Positions 39,661-49,180 are shown, counted from the first letter of the stretch. The stretch: 64,000 nt of DNA from Prorocentrum cordatum (GCA_963575745.1 CAUYUJ010019922.1:12501-76500), one strand, 5' to 3'. Numbers and translations: made by a program. The notes: generated by a model not told the origin, from the sequence alone.

Positions 39661-40997
39661 TCAGTGGAGCTCCCTGTGGGGCCGCGAAACGTGTGAGGGG
39701 TGTGCCGACATGACTGAGGCGTACGCGTGCGGGCGGTGGCTGGGGCATTCGGTGGAGCTCCCTCTGGGGCTACGATACGTGTTGATGGTGTGCCGAAATT
39801 GGTGTGGCGGACGCATGCGGTCAACGGCACTGGCATTCGGTGGAGCTCGCTGTGGGGCCACGAAACGTGTGGGGCGTGCGCCGAAATGGGTGTGGCGGAC
39901 GCATGCAGGCGGTGGGACCTTCGGTGGAGCTCCCTATGGGGCCACGAAACGTGTGAGAAGTGTGCCGAAATGGGTGTACGTGACGCATGCGGGCTGCGCC
40001 ACTGGGACCTTGGGTGGAGCTCCCTATGAGGCCACGACCTGTGAGGGGTGTCTCCCTATGGGGCCACGAAACATGTGAGGGGTGTGCCGAAATGGGTGTG
40101 CGTGACGCATGCGGGCTGCGCCACTGGGACCTTTGGTGGAGCTCCCTATGAGGCCACGACCTGTGAGGGGTGTCTCCCTATGGGGCCACGAAACATGTGA
40201 GGGTTGTGCCGAAATGGGTGTGCGTGACGCATGCGGGCTGCGCCACTGGGACCTTGGGTGGAGCTCCCTATGAGGCCACGAAATGTGTGAGAGGTGTGCC
40301 GAAATGGGTGTGCGTGAGGCATGCGGGCTGCGCCACTGGGGCCTTCGGTGGAGCTCCCTATGGGGCTACGAAACGTGTGAGGGGTGTGCCGCAATGGGTG
40401 TGCGTGACGCATGCGGGCTGCGCCATTGGGCCACAAAACGTGTGAGGGATGTGCCGAAATGGGTGTGCGAGACGCATGCGGGCTGCGCCACTGGGGCCTT
40501 TGGTGGAGCTCCCTATGGGGCTACGAAACGTGTGAGGGGTGTGCCGCAATGGGTGTGCGTGACGCATGCGGGCTGCGCCATTGGGCCACAAAACGTGTGA
40601 GGGGTGTGCCGCAATGGGTGTGCGTGACGCATGCGGGCTGCGCCATTGGGACCTTCGGCGGAGCTCCCTATGGGACCACGAAACGTGTGAGGGGTGTGCC
40701 GCATTGGGTGTGCGTGGCGCATGCGGGCTGCGCCACTGGGGCCTTCGGTGGAGCTCCCTATGGGCTACGAAACGTGTGAGGGTCGTGCCGCAATGGGTGT
40801 GCGTGACGCACGCGGGCTGCGCCACTGGGGCGGTCGGTGGGGCTCCCTACGGGGCCACGAAACGTGTGAGGGGTATGCCGCAATGGGTGTGCGTGACGCA
40901 TGCGGGCTACGCCACTGGGGCCTTCGGTGGAGCTCCCTATGGGGCTACGAAGCGTGTGAGGGGTGTGCTGCAATGGGTGTGCGTGACGCATGCGTCC
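39661..40997 (+). repeat. 90 bp satellite, about 14 copies
   Basis: GGTGGAGCTCCCTATGGGGC, ACGAAACGTGTGAGGGGTGT, ATGGGTGTGCGTGACGCATG and CGGGCTGCGCCACTGGG form the unit. Starts include about 39663, 39838, 39924, 40012, 40256, 40347, 40502, 40658, 40748 and 40926. Some copies lack the GGAGCTCCC part (40427, 40583). 90 is a multiple of three, so several frames stay open in 30-residue repeats on both strands; I do not regard that as proof of a gene. Diverged relatives in the opposite orientation are at 48512-48745. Confidence 0.95.
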
Positions 40998-41660
40998 GTC
41001 TGTCGTCGTCTTCGCCGTCGCTTTGCTTTTGTATTGCAAGCACGCCAGGAGTGAGCTTCGCTTCGGCTTAGCTGCGGGTCGCGTCGGCCACCCCCACTGT
41101 CGTTGTCGCCGTCACATGAGTCGGTGGCCCTGACGCGGCGGCGGCGGATGCTGTTGCTGCACGCGCCTGGAGTCCAGCAAGGCATGATGGTGTCCAGCTG
41201 CTGCTCCGGGAGGGTTTGTGCCCACGGGGGGCTGAAGCACCGCTCAACGATGCGCTGTTAAACTCAACCTGCAGATTGGGCCCTTTCCCTGCGGGGGGGT
41301 CACCCCGATCTTCTCCAGCACTCCTCGTTGGCCTCGCTGGAGGCGCGCGCAAACTGGTCCTGCCTGTCCGTCCGTCCGTCGTGAGCGCTGTCGCGCTCTC
41401 CCCTCGCACGGCGCACCCGCCGGGGGCTCGGGGCGTCGAGAGGGGGAGAGCCCTCGACCGCAGCACGCTCCACCGAGCTGGGTGCACCCAGAACAGGCGA
41501 GTCTGATATCGTGCAGTTGTGTCCTTGACTGGCGTCGCCTGGGCTCCGCTCTGGGTCGCGTCGGCCGCCGCCGCCGCCGCCGCCGCACGAGCCGGTGGCC
41601 CGGCCCGGACGAGGGGGCGGCGGGGGCCGTGGCAGTGCCGAAGCACACCGGAGTCCAGCA
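40998..41660. other. GC-rich stretch with an internal duplication
   Basis: CTGCGGGTCGCGTCGGCC to CTGGAGTCCAGCA (41080-41177) and CTGGGTCGCGTCGGCC to CGGAGTCCAGCA (41550-41660) are diverged copies. The first reads through GAGTCCAGCAAGG; the second has family A inserted right after GAGTCCAGCA. No gene recognised. Confidence 0.5.
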
Positions 41661-41811
41661 TTAAGTCGGGCCTGTCCCCCTGGAGGCCGAGATTGGACGA
41701 CAAAATTAAAACATCCCCCAACAAATATCAAGGAAAAGTCAAGAATGGTAAAACACAAATCGTCCCCAGACTATTTTTTGACTATGTTTGAATATCCCCC
41801 CGACCAGGGGT
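41661..41811 (-). mobile_element. family A element, reversed, one end truncated, TSD 7/8
   Basis: TTAAGTCGGGCCTGTCCCCC at one end. The interior is the reverse complement of other copies (CGTCCCCAGACTATTTTTTG, ACTATGTTTGAATATCCCCC). The last ~20 bp of the other end are replaced by GACCAGGGGT. GTCCAGCA (41653-41660) and GTCCAGCC (41812-41819) flank it. Confidence 0.85.
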
Positions 41812-41814
41812 GTC

Positions 41815-42145
41815 CAGCCGCGGTGTCCCGCCGTGGTGTCCCGTCGGTGTCTCTTCGGTGTCCCGTCGGTGTCCGCGGGCGGTGGCCGGGGATGTCTCGC
41901 CGTGGTGTCCCGTCGGTGTACCGTCGTTGTCCCATCGGCGTCCCGTCGGTGCCCCGTCGATGTCCCGTCGTTGTCCCGTCGTTGTCCCGTCGGTGTCCCG
42001 TCGGTTTCCCGTCGGTGTCCCGTCGGTGTCGCGTCGGTGCCCCGTCGGTGTCCAGTTGGTGTTCCGTCGGTGTCCCGTCGGTGTCCCGTTGAGTCCCGTC
42101 GGTGTCCCGTCGGTGTCTGGTCGGTGTCCCATCGGTGTCCCTCCA
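41815..42145 (+). repeat. 12 bp minisatellite (GTCCCGTCGGTG)
   Basis: About 25 units, most 12 bp. As 12 is a multiple of three, frames are open with 4-residue repeats (PVGVPSVS on +, GHRRDTDG on -). It starts directly at the border of the family A element. Confidence 0.93.
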
Positions 42146-42455
42146 CGGTCGTCATCGCCGTCATGGTTTTTCTCCAGCGTTGCCAGTGCGTGAGCCCATT
42201 GCTATCATGCGTTGTCGTCAGCATCGTCGTCTTGCATCGCCGCCAAGTCGCGAACGCATCACCATCATCGCCACCATCATCATCATCATCGCAGTTGTCC
42301 TCAGTTGGTGCTTTCCCTTCCACCGCTCCTACACCCCAAAGGTGGTCGTATAGGTGTGTGTGTGCATACTCAGATACATGTTAGGGCCCTTGGGGGCTAA
42401 GTGAACGATGGAAGAAAACGGGTTCGATTGCGCGGACATTCGCCCCGAAGTTTCC
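42146..42455. other. unique stretch with a small (ATC)n at 42255-42292
   Basis: Nothing recognised. GGGTTCGATT at 42420 looks like a tRNA T-loop but no tRNA can be folded around it. Confidence 0.4.
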
Positions 42456-42592
42456 TGCGTAAGGTCATGGCCGAGCGCCCTCCTCCACGCGGTGTAAAAC
42501 GCCAGCGGCCCGCGTAAGCCGCGGCGTATGGTCTTCGTTTTTTTTTTTTTTTTTTTGTTGCGTAAGACCTTCGTCGCCCACGGTCGCCCCGA
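42455..42592 (+). repeat. family R dispersed repeat with poly-T
   Basis: GCGTAAGGTCATGGCCGAGC, GCGCCCTCC, CCAGCGGCCCGCGTAAGCCG and TGCGTAAGACCTTCGTCGCC; 18 T at 42539-42556 interrupt it. Confidence 0.65.
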
Positions 42593-42662
42593 TCGCTACC
42601 CGCTGGAGCAGCTCTTCTGCCTCGCCGCCGACGTAAAAAAGTATCCAGACCCGCCGCTTCCA

Positions 42663-42818
42663 GAGGCCGCTGCGGGCCAGCCCCCCCCGCAGGACGGCGT
42701 GCTGCTCGGCTGGTCCCTGGGGGCCTCTGTGGCGGCCGCCCTGGCCGGCCAGCTGGCGGCGATGGGCGTCGCGGGTCCCCGCGCCCTGGCGCTGCTCGAG
42801 GCTCGAGCCCCCGGCGTC
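42663..42818 (+). pseudogene. thioesterase-like fragment (alpha/beta hydrolase, GWSLG)
   Basis: The + frame reads DGVLLGWSLGASVAAALAG, then QLAAMGVAGPRALALLEARAPG. This is the nucleophile-elbow region of type I polyketide or peptide-synthetase thioesterases (G-x-S-x-G, here G42708-W-S-L-G, followed by a helix A-x-x-L-x-x-Q-L and a strand ending LLE-RAP). About 52 codons are recognisable; the catalytic Asp and His would lie further on and are not found. TTCCAG and CCCCGCAG before it are possible 3' splice sites, so it may be one exon, a fragment moved by repeats, or a relic. High GC at third positions fits dinoflagellate exons. Confidence 0.55.
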
Positions 42819-43139
42819 ATGACCTCCTTGCAGTCCACAGCGCCTTGCCGCTGCGCTTCCGGTGTCATCGTTGGCGATACCCGTTCGATGCCGCACCGTA
42901 GGCAATTTGGTCTGAAGGGCCCCTGGGGGTTCAAACCCGCAGCCTCGTCCCCCTTTTTCGCTTGAGGCTCGATGCGCGACAGATGTTCTCATGTTCGAAC
43001 CTACTTTAGCCATGGTCACTGGAAAGAACTTCGAGCATCGATGAAGTACGGAAGTTTGTGGGCCCTGGGAGGCGATACTCGTTCGACATTGTTTCGATAC
43101 TGTTCGGGGTGTTCGAAATTCTTTCAGGGATGTGGTCCT
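42819..43139. other. unique stretch downstream of the thioesterase-like fragment
   Basis: GGCGATACCCGTTCGATG (42873) and GGCGATACTCGTTCGACA (43072) are a short duplicated motif. The frame of the upstream fragment continues open to 42965 but is no longer family-like. Confidence 0.35.
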
Positions 43140-43310
43140 CAAGTACGATGGGAGCAACATGAAACAAATGCGTCAGGATCTTTCCACAGCGCGGACCAAC
43201 CAGAGGTCTCGACCCCTTCCGCGGGACCGACTTTTTCGTCACGAGTCTGTTCTTGACGGTTCCGAGGCCCAGCAAGTGCTCCCCGACGCCGAAAGCTAGG
43301 AAAACCTCGT
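43140..43310 (+). repeat. family U dispersed repeat
   Basis: GAGGTCTCGACCCCTTCCGC, GGGACCGACTTTTTCGTCAC, GACGGTTCCGAGGCCCAGC and CCCCGACGCCGAAA match the order at 51925-52060. The minus strand is open through it for about 100 codons, a consequence of the repeat. Confidence 0.7.
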
Positions 43311-43383
43311 TTGCTTTTGCTTCGGGACCTTTTGGGTTTTCGGGCCACTGCTGTTCAGGCCTCTGCAGCGGCCGATCGGATCG

Positions 43384-43720
43384 ATCTCGGGCACCCCCGG
43401 AGAAGCCGTCGACGAGCCGCAGCTGCTGGAAAAACACCCCGAGGCTGGGGAGCACCGCCGAGAGCCGACGCGAAGCCGCCCGACAAAAGCCTCGAGCCTC
43501 GCCGCCGCCGAGCGGTTGGGCCTCCTGCTGGGCGCCGCGACCTTCGAGGGGGGGCCCCGAGGCGCACGCGCTGCCGCCGCGCCCGCCCGGGCCGCCGCCG
43601 CTGCCCCTGGCCGCGCCGCCCGCCTGGGTGCCCGCGGGGCCCCTGCTGGGCCCGGGCGCGCCGCGCGGCTGGAGGGACGAGCCGGAGCTCGTGGACTGGC
43701 GGTGCTCCCCGGCCCCCCTC
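43384..43720 (+). repeat. family CC repeat continuing into GC-rich coding-like DNA
   Basis: GTCGACGAGCCGCAGCTGCT, CACCCCGAGGCTGG and GAGCACCGCCGAGAGCCGAC are family CC. Beyond 43480 the sequence is very GC-rich; one + frame gives DEPQLLEKHPEAGEHRRE then AAERLGLLLGAATFEGG. I do not recognise a family. Confidence 0.45.
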
Positions 43721-43734
43721 GGGTGTCTCCTCCG

Positions 43735-43820
43735 CTGCCTCCTCGTCCTGCCTCCTCCTCCTCCCTCCTCCTCCTCCCGCCTCCTCGTCCCTCCTCCTCC
43801 TCCTCCTCCTCCTCCAGACC
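43735..43820 (-). repeat. (CTC)n tract
   Basis: CCT/CTC repeats with CGTCCCT interruptions. Confidence 0.92.
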
Positions 43821-43969
43821 CCGCGGATTGCTTTTGGAGTGCTTCTGGAAGTGGTCGTTGCCTGGACCCTCTGTCCAGCGTCCCACCGATCCCTGACCCA
43901 GACCTCCGATACATGGTCAAAGACCAAGGCGGCGGTTCTTGGTCGTTTTAAGTGTCTGGGGCCCCCGCT

Positions 43970-44095
43970 GGCTTTCGGGATCGTCCAAAAACGATCCAAG
44001 GCGAAAACCTGGTCTTGGGGAAGGGAGAAGCAGACCTCTGGGGAACCAGGTTGTCAACACAAGTCACGAAGGAGGATTTCTGGGATACTTGCTCT
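43970..44095 (-). repeat. family U dispersed repeat, reversed
   Basis: TTTCGGGATCGTCCAAAAAC, GAAAACCTGGTCTTGGGGAA and GACCTCTGGGGAACC correspond to the reverse complement of the copy at 43140-43310; the two face each other across about 660 bp. Confidence 0.65.
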
Positions 44096-44209
44096 TTTGA
44101 GTATGATTACTGGAAACGGCCGTTACTCTGGGGGAGGATCCCCTTGCAACGACACTGTAGTGCGTCGACGCTGGAGGCGCGCAGTTCTGACATGTCCATG
44201 TCGTCTAGT

Positions 44210-44315
44210 CTTCGATATCTCTCTCACTCTCTCTGTCTCTCTCTCTCTCTCTTCCTATATCTATTTACAGGTGTGTATATATACATTCGCATGCATATAT
44301 GTATATATATACATA
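44210..44315. repeat. (CT)n then (TA)n compound tract
   Basis: CTCTCTCACTCTC to (CT)n, then TATATACATATTG-like sequence. Confidence 0.9.
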
Positions 44316-44489
44316 TTGAAGACGCCCACGGCGAATCACCGCCGCCCACTGCCTTTTGGAATCGCCCATATGGCCGAACGTTTTGGTTAAAACTCTGCCA
44401 AGCTACCGGACCATGTGCTCCCCCCGTTGTGGAAACCCTTCGGGGAACACGCGGGGGATAAAGAAGAAGCGGAGGAGAGGGAGGACAAA

Positions 44490-44575
44490 TAGAGATGAGG
44501 AGGAGGAGGAGGAGGAGGAGGAGGAGGAGGAGGGGGAAGCGGAGGAGGAGGAGGAGCAGGAGGAGGAATATGAGG
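44490..44575 (+). repeat. (GAG)n
   Basis: Pure GGA run followed by GGAGCAGGAGG. Confidence 0.93.
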
Positions 44576-44890
44576 TAATGTAATGTAGTGTAGTGTAATG
44601 TAATGTAGTGTAATGTAGTGTAGTGTAATGTAATGTAACGTACGGCAGCTTAATGTAATGCAGTGTAGTGCGTTGTATTGGAATGTCATGAAAAGTGATG
44701 GGATGGGATATAATGTAATGTAATGTAATATAATGTCGTGTAAAGCAATGCAATCTAATGAATTGTATTGTAATGTAATGCAAAGCAATGTCGTGCAATG
44801 TAGTGTAGTGTAATGTCATGCAATGGAACGTGATTTAGTGTATTACATTGTAATGCGATGTACTGTACTGTAATGCATGTGTGTTTGTAT
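44576..44890 (+). repeat. (TGTAA)n pentamer tract
   Basis: TAATGTAATGTAGTG units with many single changes (GTAAT, GTAGT, GCAAT). The border with (GAG)n is sharp. Confidence 0.93.
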
Positions 44891-45195
44891 CTATGTATCA
44901 TGTATCGTTGTATCCATGCATGTCTGTATCTATGCACGTGTATGTCTGTATCTTGTTATAGTACATATGTGTGCATACACATATAAGGTCTAAGAGGGGG
45001 AACTCGAATCGCCATCAGGCCCCCAAGAGGGCCCGAGACGCCCCAAGATACCCCAAAGATGCTTCCAAGGCCTTCGAACTGGCTCCCAACAGGCCTCCTG
45101 TCAGACTTCAGTAGCTCTCACCTTGCAACTCACAAACGACCGCGGGCCATAGCCGTCCCTAACCCGATAATGTATTGAACTGGCGAACAAATCAG
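44891..45195. other. TATG-like start, reversed family D piece and unique spacer
   Basis: 44880-44985 has ATGTATC/ATGCATG units. 45015-45100 holds CCCCCAAGAGG, CCCCAAGAT and CTCCCAACAGG, i.e. family D in reverse. The rest is unique. Confidence 0.6.
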
Positions 45196-45199
45196 TACG

Positions 45200-46030
45200 G
45201 CGACGCTCTGATAATCAATGTGTATATTCATGTATCTACTTATGCTGGTATGTATATGCATATGTTTATGCTTATTTATATGTATATGTATATGTATAGG
45301 TATATGTATATGTATTTGCATATGTATATGTATATGTAAATGTATATGCCTATGTATATGTATAGTTATATGCAGTTGTGTATGCATATGTACATGTACA
45401 GGAATACGTATTTATATACATATGTACGTAGGTGTCGATGCACATGTATGTATGTATGTATGTATGTTAACATGCATATGCATATGTAAATGTATATGGA
45501 CCTATATGTATATGTATATGTATGTGTACATGTATATCATATGTATGTATGTGACTATGCCTATGTCTATGCTTATGCAGACGTCAATGTTTTTGTCTAT
45601 GTCTATGTCTATGTTTATGTCTACGTCGATGTATATGTCTATGTGTGTGTATGCATGCATGCATGCATGCATGCATGCATGTATGTATGTATGTATGTAT
45701 GTATGTATGTATGTATGTATGTATGTATGCATGCATGCATGTATGCATGTATGCATGTATGCATGTATGCATGTATGTATGTATGTATGTATGTATGTAT
45801 GTATGTATGTATGTTCGTATGTACGTATGCATGTATGTGCACACGTACGTATGTATGTATGCGTGCATGCATGTATTTGTGTAAACATATATGTATATGT
45901 ATGCATGTACGGACGCTTGTTTCTTTGTACGTATGTATGTATGTCTGTCTGTCTGTCTGTATGTATGTACGTACGTACGTATGTATGTATTTATGTATGC
46001 ATGTATGTATGTATGTATGTATGCATGTAC
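45200..46030. repeat. TATGTA hexamer and (ATGT/ATGC)n microsatellite
   Basis: About 830 bp. 45210-45560 is mainly TATGTATATG. 45645-46030 is (ATGT)n with (ATGC)n sub-runs at 45650-45680 and 45729-45775 and a (GTCT)n sub-run at 45940-45960. Open frames are Met/Tyr/Val/Cys or Thr/His/Ile repeats only. Confidence 0.97.
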
Positions 46031-46345
46031 ATAACTGGCCAGGGATGCAGGGACAAATGACCACACGACACTCCAGTTCGACGCGATGCGAGGAACATCA
46101 GCCGAGTTTTTCTTGTACACCAGTCGTTACTCAGGGGTGGTGTGGGGTCACGGGTGACGGTGACGCTTGGGGGGGCTGGGGCACGTCGTGGCGAGGGTGC
46201 TTTGCGATCGCTTTAGCACGCGCGAGAGCACCAGCGCGTGGATGAGTCAGGCGGCACCCCTACGTACGATCTTCAACGTTACCTTAGGAGGGGGGAGTGG
46301 CCCTGGTAACGACCGCTCCGCGCCAGAGGATAAACAGCAATCTCC
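46031..46345. other. unique stretch, nothing recognised
   Basis: Short frames only. Confidence 0.35.
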
Positions 46346-46349
46346 TCGC

Positions 46350-46520
46350 CTCGTGAGAACGTCACGACGAACAATGGTTCGCAATTCCGCTCCCCCTGAA
46401 CCTGAGCTCCGACGTCACGAGAGACAGAACATCGAACAGAAAGTCGATTGGACGCCTGGATCTCTGCGGCATTTCCCGAGCCGGATCGATCCGCGAGGGC
46501 TCCATGGCCCGAAACGCGAG
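46350..46520 (-). repeat. family V dispersed repeat, reversed
   Basis: AACCTGAGCTCCGACGTCAC, GATCTCTGCGGCATTTCCCG and AGCCGGATCGATCCGCGAGG are the reverse complement of the order at 28626-28760. Confidence 0.7.
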
Positions 46521-46635
46521 GCAAAATCGCACGCGATGGAAAAACAGATGCGAGGCCAAGATCTCATGGTCGGTCCATCCCCCTGAGGCTCTCGGGCAAC
46601 TATTTCGGCCTCTTGGCGGCCGTTCGGGATGATCT

Positions 46636-46728
46636 GGCCTCTGAACGCCCCTCGGGCTTTCGGCCTCGGGCTTTCGGCCTCAGAGGGGCGTTCAGAGGCC
46701 TCGGGCTTTCGGCCTCTGAACGCCCCTC
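46636..46728. repeat. 18 bp perfect inverted repeat plus a third copy
   Basis: GGCCTCTGAACGCCCCTC at 46636-46653 is exactly reversed at 46683-46700, with a 29 bp loop. The forward copy recurs at 46711-46728. GGGCTTTCGGCCTC repeats in the loop. The DNA or RNA could form two alternative hairpins. Confidence 0.9.
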
Positions 46729-46731
46729 GGC

Positions 46732-47065
46732 GAGGCGCAGCCGCTGGAACGCACCCCGAGGCTGGAAAACCGCTTGGGGCAGGCGAGTGCGGCCGAAGGC
46801 GTCGCACCTCGACCTCGAAGTCGAGAACCTCGAAAACCCGGGCGGGCTGCGCCAGTCGCGCCCCCGAGGTACGAGTTTTTCAGCTTGGCGAGGCGCAGCT
46901 GCTGGGAAGCGCCCCGAGTCTCGAAAACCGCCGACGACCGACGAGCACGGCCGAGAACCTCGCACCTTGAACCCGGAAGCCTCGAAAACTGAGCCGGGCC
47001 AGTCGCGCCCCCGAGGTAGGAGTTTTCCAGCTGGGCGAGGCGCAGCCGCTTGGAAGAGTGCGTTT
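46732..47065 (+). repeat. family CC, two tandem copies and a partial third
   Basis: GAGGCGCAG starts at 46732, 46890 and 47037. Shared blocks: GAAAACCGC, GCACGGCCGAGAACCTCGCA, GCGCCCCCGAGGTA and GAGTTTT-CAGCT. These uninterrupted copies serve as empty sites for the family A insertions at 26867 and 47366. Confidence 0.85.
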
Positions 47066-47254
47066 TGCCATGCCTCGCGTTATGCCCCCCTTCTCCCCCC
47101 ACCCTTTCCCCCCTCCCCATAACCTCGCGCTCCTCCCCGCCCAGCGCGTCCCCAGCGCTGCCGCACAGCGTCCCAGAGCGTCCGGCACCACAGTGTGGCG
47201 CGGCGTTTCGTTTTGCGTCCCCCCGCCCCCCCCCCTCCCCAAAGCGCCCGCCAC
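47066..47254. other. pyrimidine-rich unique spacer
   Basis: Nothing recognised. Confidence 0.35.
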
Positions 47255-47693
47255 CGCCGCGAATGAGAGAGAAAACGCTCTCGAAGCACCCTGGCGCTCG
47301 CAGGAACCGCCGAGGGCCGACGGACGTGCCCGAGAACCCCGCGCCTAAAGCCAAGAACCCTGGGCGTAAGTCGGGCCTCTCCCTCTATAGGAGGAATGAT
47401 CAGAAATAGTACAACAAAATCGGGGGACGATTTTTAAAGTATGTTTCAAGCTAAATAGGGGCATTTTTTTGAAACATAGATAATATCAGTAAACGTTTGA
47501 ATTTTCATTATTGTTATTACTATTAATACTATCATGATCCTTCCTGACTTTGAATATTATTTTCATGATTACCATTATTGTTAGTATTCGCAGTAGTATC
47601 CTTAGTACCATTATGATCATTATTATAATTGCTATCATTCGTAGTAATATCATCATTATTATGTTGATTACTATTACCGATGTTGTTGTTGTT

Positions 47694-47727
<34 letters not shown>

Positions 47728-48194
47728 GTATGTGTATGATTGTTATTACAATTATTAGTATTATTGATATTACGATTATTCTTATTTATTGTTATGCTGA
47801 TTATGATTATGATTATGATTATGATTGTGATTATGACTATGATTATGATTATGATTATGAATATGATTATGATTATGATTATGCTTATGATTCTGTTTAT
47901 GACTATGATTATGATTTGAATATGATTATGCATATGATTATGAGTATTATCTCTTCTTAAAATACTAATTATATTCTTTCGACCAGAATCCGCCTATAGG
48001 GGGACATGTCCGATCTAATCCTGGGCCCCCGAGGTACGAGTTCTTCAGCGCGGTGCTCCGCCGGAGCCAGCCGCCGCCGCTGCACCGCCTGCCCTCGGCG
48101 CTCCGCTTCGCCGCGGGGCCGCGGGAGGGCGCTGCCGCGGGCGCCCCCGGCGGGCCCGCCCGCCGCGCGGAGGCGCCTCGGGGGCAGCGTGGAC
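47255..48194 (+). repeat. family CC copy split by a family A element, continuing into coding-like DNA
   Basis: GAGGGCCGACGGACGTGCCC and GAGAACCCCGCGCCTAAAGC lie to the left; after the insertion CCCCGAGGTACGAGTTCTTC resumes as in 46866-46885. From 48030 one + frame reads PRYEFFSAVLRRSQPPPLHR and LPSALRFAAGPREGAAAG, protein-like, family unknown. The matching frame in other CC copies begins with the same YEFFS, so this is part of the repeat. Confidence 0.6.
47366..48018 (+). mobile_element. family A element enlarged to 653 bp, TSD 7/8
   Basis: Left end TAAGTCGGGCCTCTCCCTC with GGAATGATCAGAAATAGT. Right end CCGCCTATAGGGGGACATGT then CCGATCTAA. CCCTGGGC (47358-47365) and TCCTGGGC (48019-48026) flank it. 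About 490 bp of A/T-rich sequence, including (TTG)n at 47683-47726 and (GATTAT)n at 47800-47940, replaces part of the interior. The interior is the most A/T-rich DNA in the window and may have come from another source or grown by slippage. Confidence 0.88.
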
Positions 48195-48202
48195 GGCGCC
48201 CA

Positions 48203-48470
48203 GAGATTCTAGGCCTCCCAGATGGGGTCGGAGCAGATGGGGTCGGAGGATCGCGCCGAATCGCCGATGCATCGACGATGCGGCTCGATGCGGAGCCCGA
48301 TGTTCTCCACGCCGACGTCGCCGATACATCGCCGACGTCGACGCCTCATCGCCGGTGCGTCGCCGATGCATCGCCGATGCATCGCCGATGTATCGCCGAT
48401 ATATCGGCGATGCGGCGCGGTCCTCCGACCCCATCTACTCCGACCCCATCCAGGAGGCCTCTAGAGATCC
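48203..48470. mobile_element. family E element, complete, 8 bp TSD GGCGCCCA
   Basis: GAGATTCTAGGCCTCCCAGA and TGGGGTCGGAGGATCGCGCC at the left are mirrored by GCGGCGCGGTCCTCCGACCC and CATCCAGGAGGCCTCTAGAG at the right, over 60 bp of inverted repeat. The interior is GCCGATGCATC palindromes. GGCGCCCA is at 48195-48202 and 48471-48478. 268 bp, no coding capacity. Confidence 0.92.
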
Positions 48471-48511
48471 GGCGCCCACGCCCATAGTCGGCACGCCTCT
48501 CACGCTTCCTT

Positions 48512-48745
48512 CGTGCCCCACGGGGAGCTGCACAGGTGGCCTCCGTGGACGCGCTCGCACGGCGTCCCCGCGCCCGCTTCGGCCCACTCCCCACACGCTT
48601 CGTGCCGCCCAGGGAGCTTCACCCGTGACCCCAGTGGGCGTGCCCGCATGGCTGCCCCGCGCCCAGTTCGGCACACCCTCGCACGGTTCCACGCCTCGCA
48701 GGGAGCGGCACCCGCGGCCCCAGCGGGCACGGGGCTGCGAGCCTG
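48512..48745 (-). repeat. 89 bp tandem repeat, diverged relative of the 39.7-41.0 kb satellite
   Basis: CGTGCC-CCAGGGAGCT-CAC starts at 48512, 48601 and 48690. Blocks CCCAGTGGGCGTGCCCGCAT, AGTTCGGCACACCCTCGCAC match the reverse complement of the 90 bp satellite (CCCAGTGGCGCAGCCCGCAT, ATTTCGGCACACCCCTCACA). Confidence 0.8.
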
Positions 48746-49000
48746 GCTGGTCGGGCAGACGAGTCCGCGCGTGTCGAGGCATCTCGTGCAGACGAGGTGG
48801 CACGATCGGGTGGATCTCGCTCGCCGAGTGATCTTGCCGCCCCCTGTGCACATCACGGTGACGCGAGCGACTGGCGCGCATCCAGCATATTGAGTCAGCA
48901 GTGTAGCGTATCCAGTGCTCGGGCAGCTTTCCGCCCCATCTCACTTTCACGCTCGCCTTCCGAGATGTTATAGTTCTTGGACTCGCGTGACTCACGTTGG
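48746..49000. other. unique spacer
   Basis: Nothing recognised. Confidence 0.35.
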
Positions 49001-49180
49001 AGTCAACCCGCACAGGAAGGATGGGCAACTGTCCCAAAGGTACCCATGCATCCTTGCCTCCTTGCCTCCTTGCCTCCTCGGTGCATCCTCGGCCACTTCC
49101 GTTGGCCGCGCCCCGCTCGAAAAGCTGTGCAATGGGCTTCCAATGGCCTTGCATCCTTATCGCGCATCCTTGCTATGCGT
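49001..49180 (+). mobile_element. family B inverted-repeat element, right end lost
   Basis: AGTCAACCCGCACAGGAAGG, CATGCATCCTTGCCTCCTTG, GTTGGCCGCGCCCCGCTCGA and CATCCTTGCTATGCG. The expected closing GGTTGACT is absent; a family H element begins there. Confidence 0.75.

Noticed and set aside
42415-42435. tRNA T-loop-like GGGTTCGATT
   Set aside because: No acceptor stem, D arm or anticodon arm can be paired around it.
43006-43253. ~100-codon natural-looking minus-strand frame
   Set aside because: It overlaps the dispersed family U repeat, and its sequence follows that repeat rather than a protein family.
45200-46060. Frames of 140-280 codons rich in Met/Tyr/Cys/Val or Thr/His/Ile
   Set aside because: Pure translations of the TATG microsatellite.
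48435-49154. 239-codon minus-strand frame
   Set aside because: It runs through the end of element E, the 89 bp repeat and element B; no frame of a single origin could cover these.
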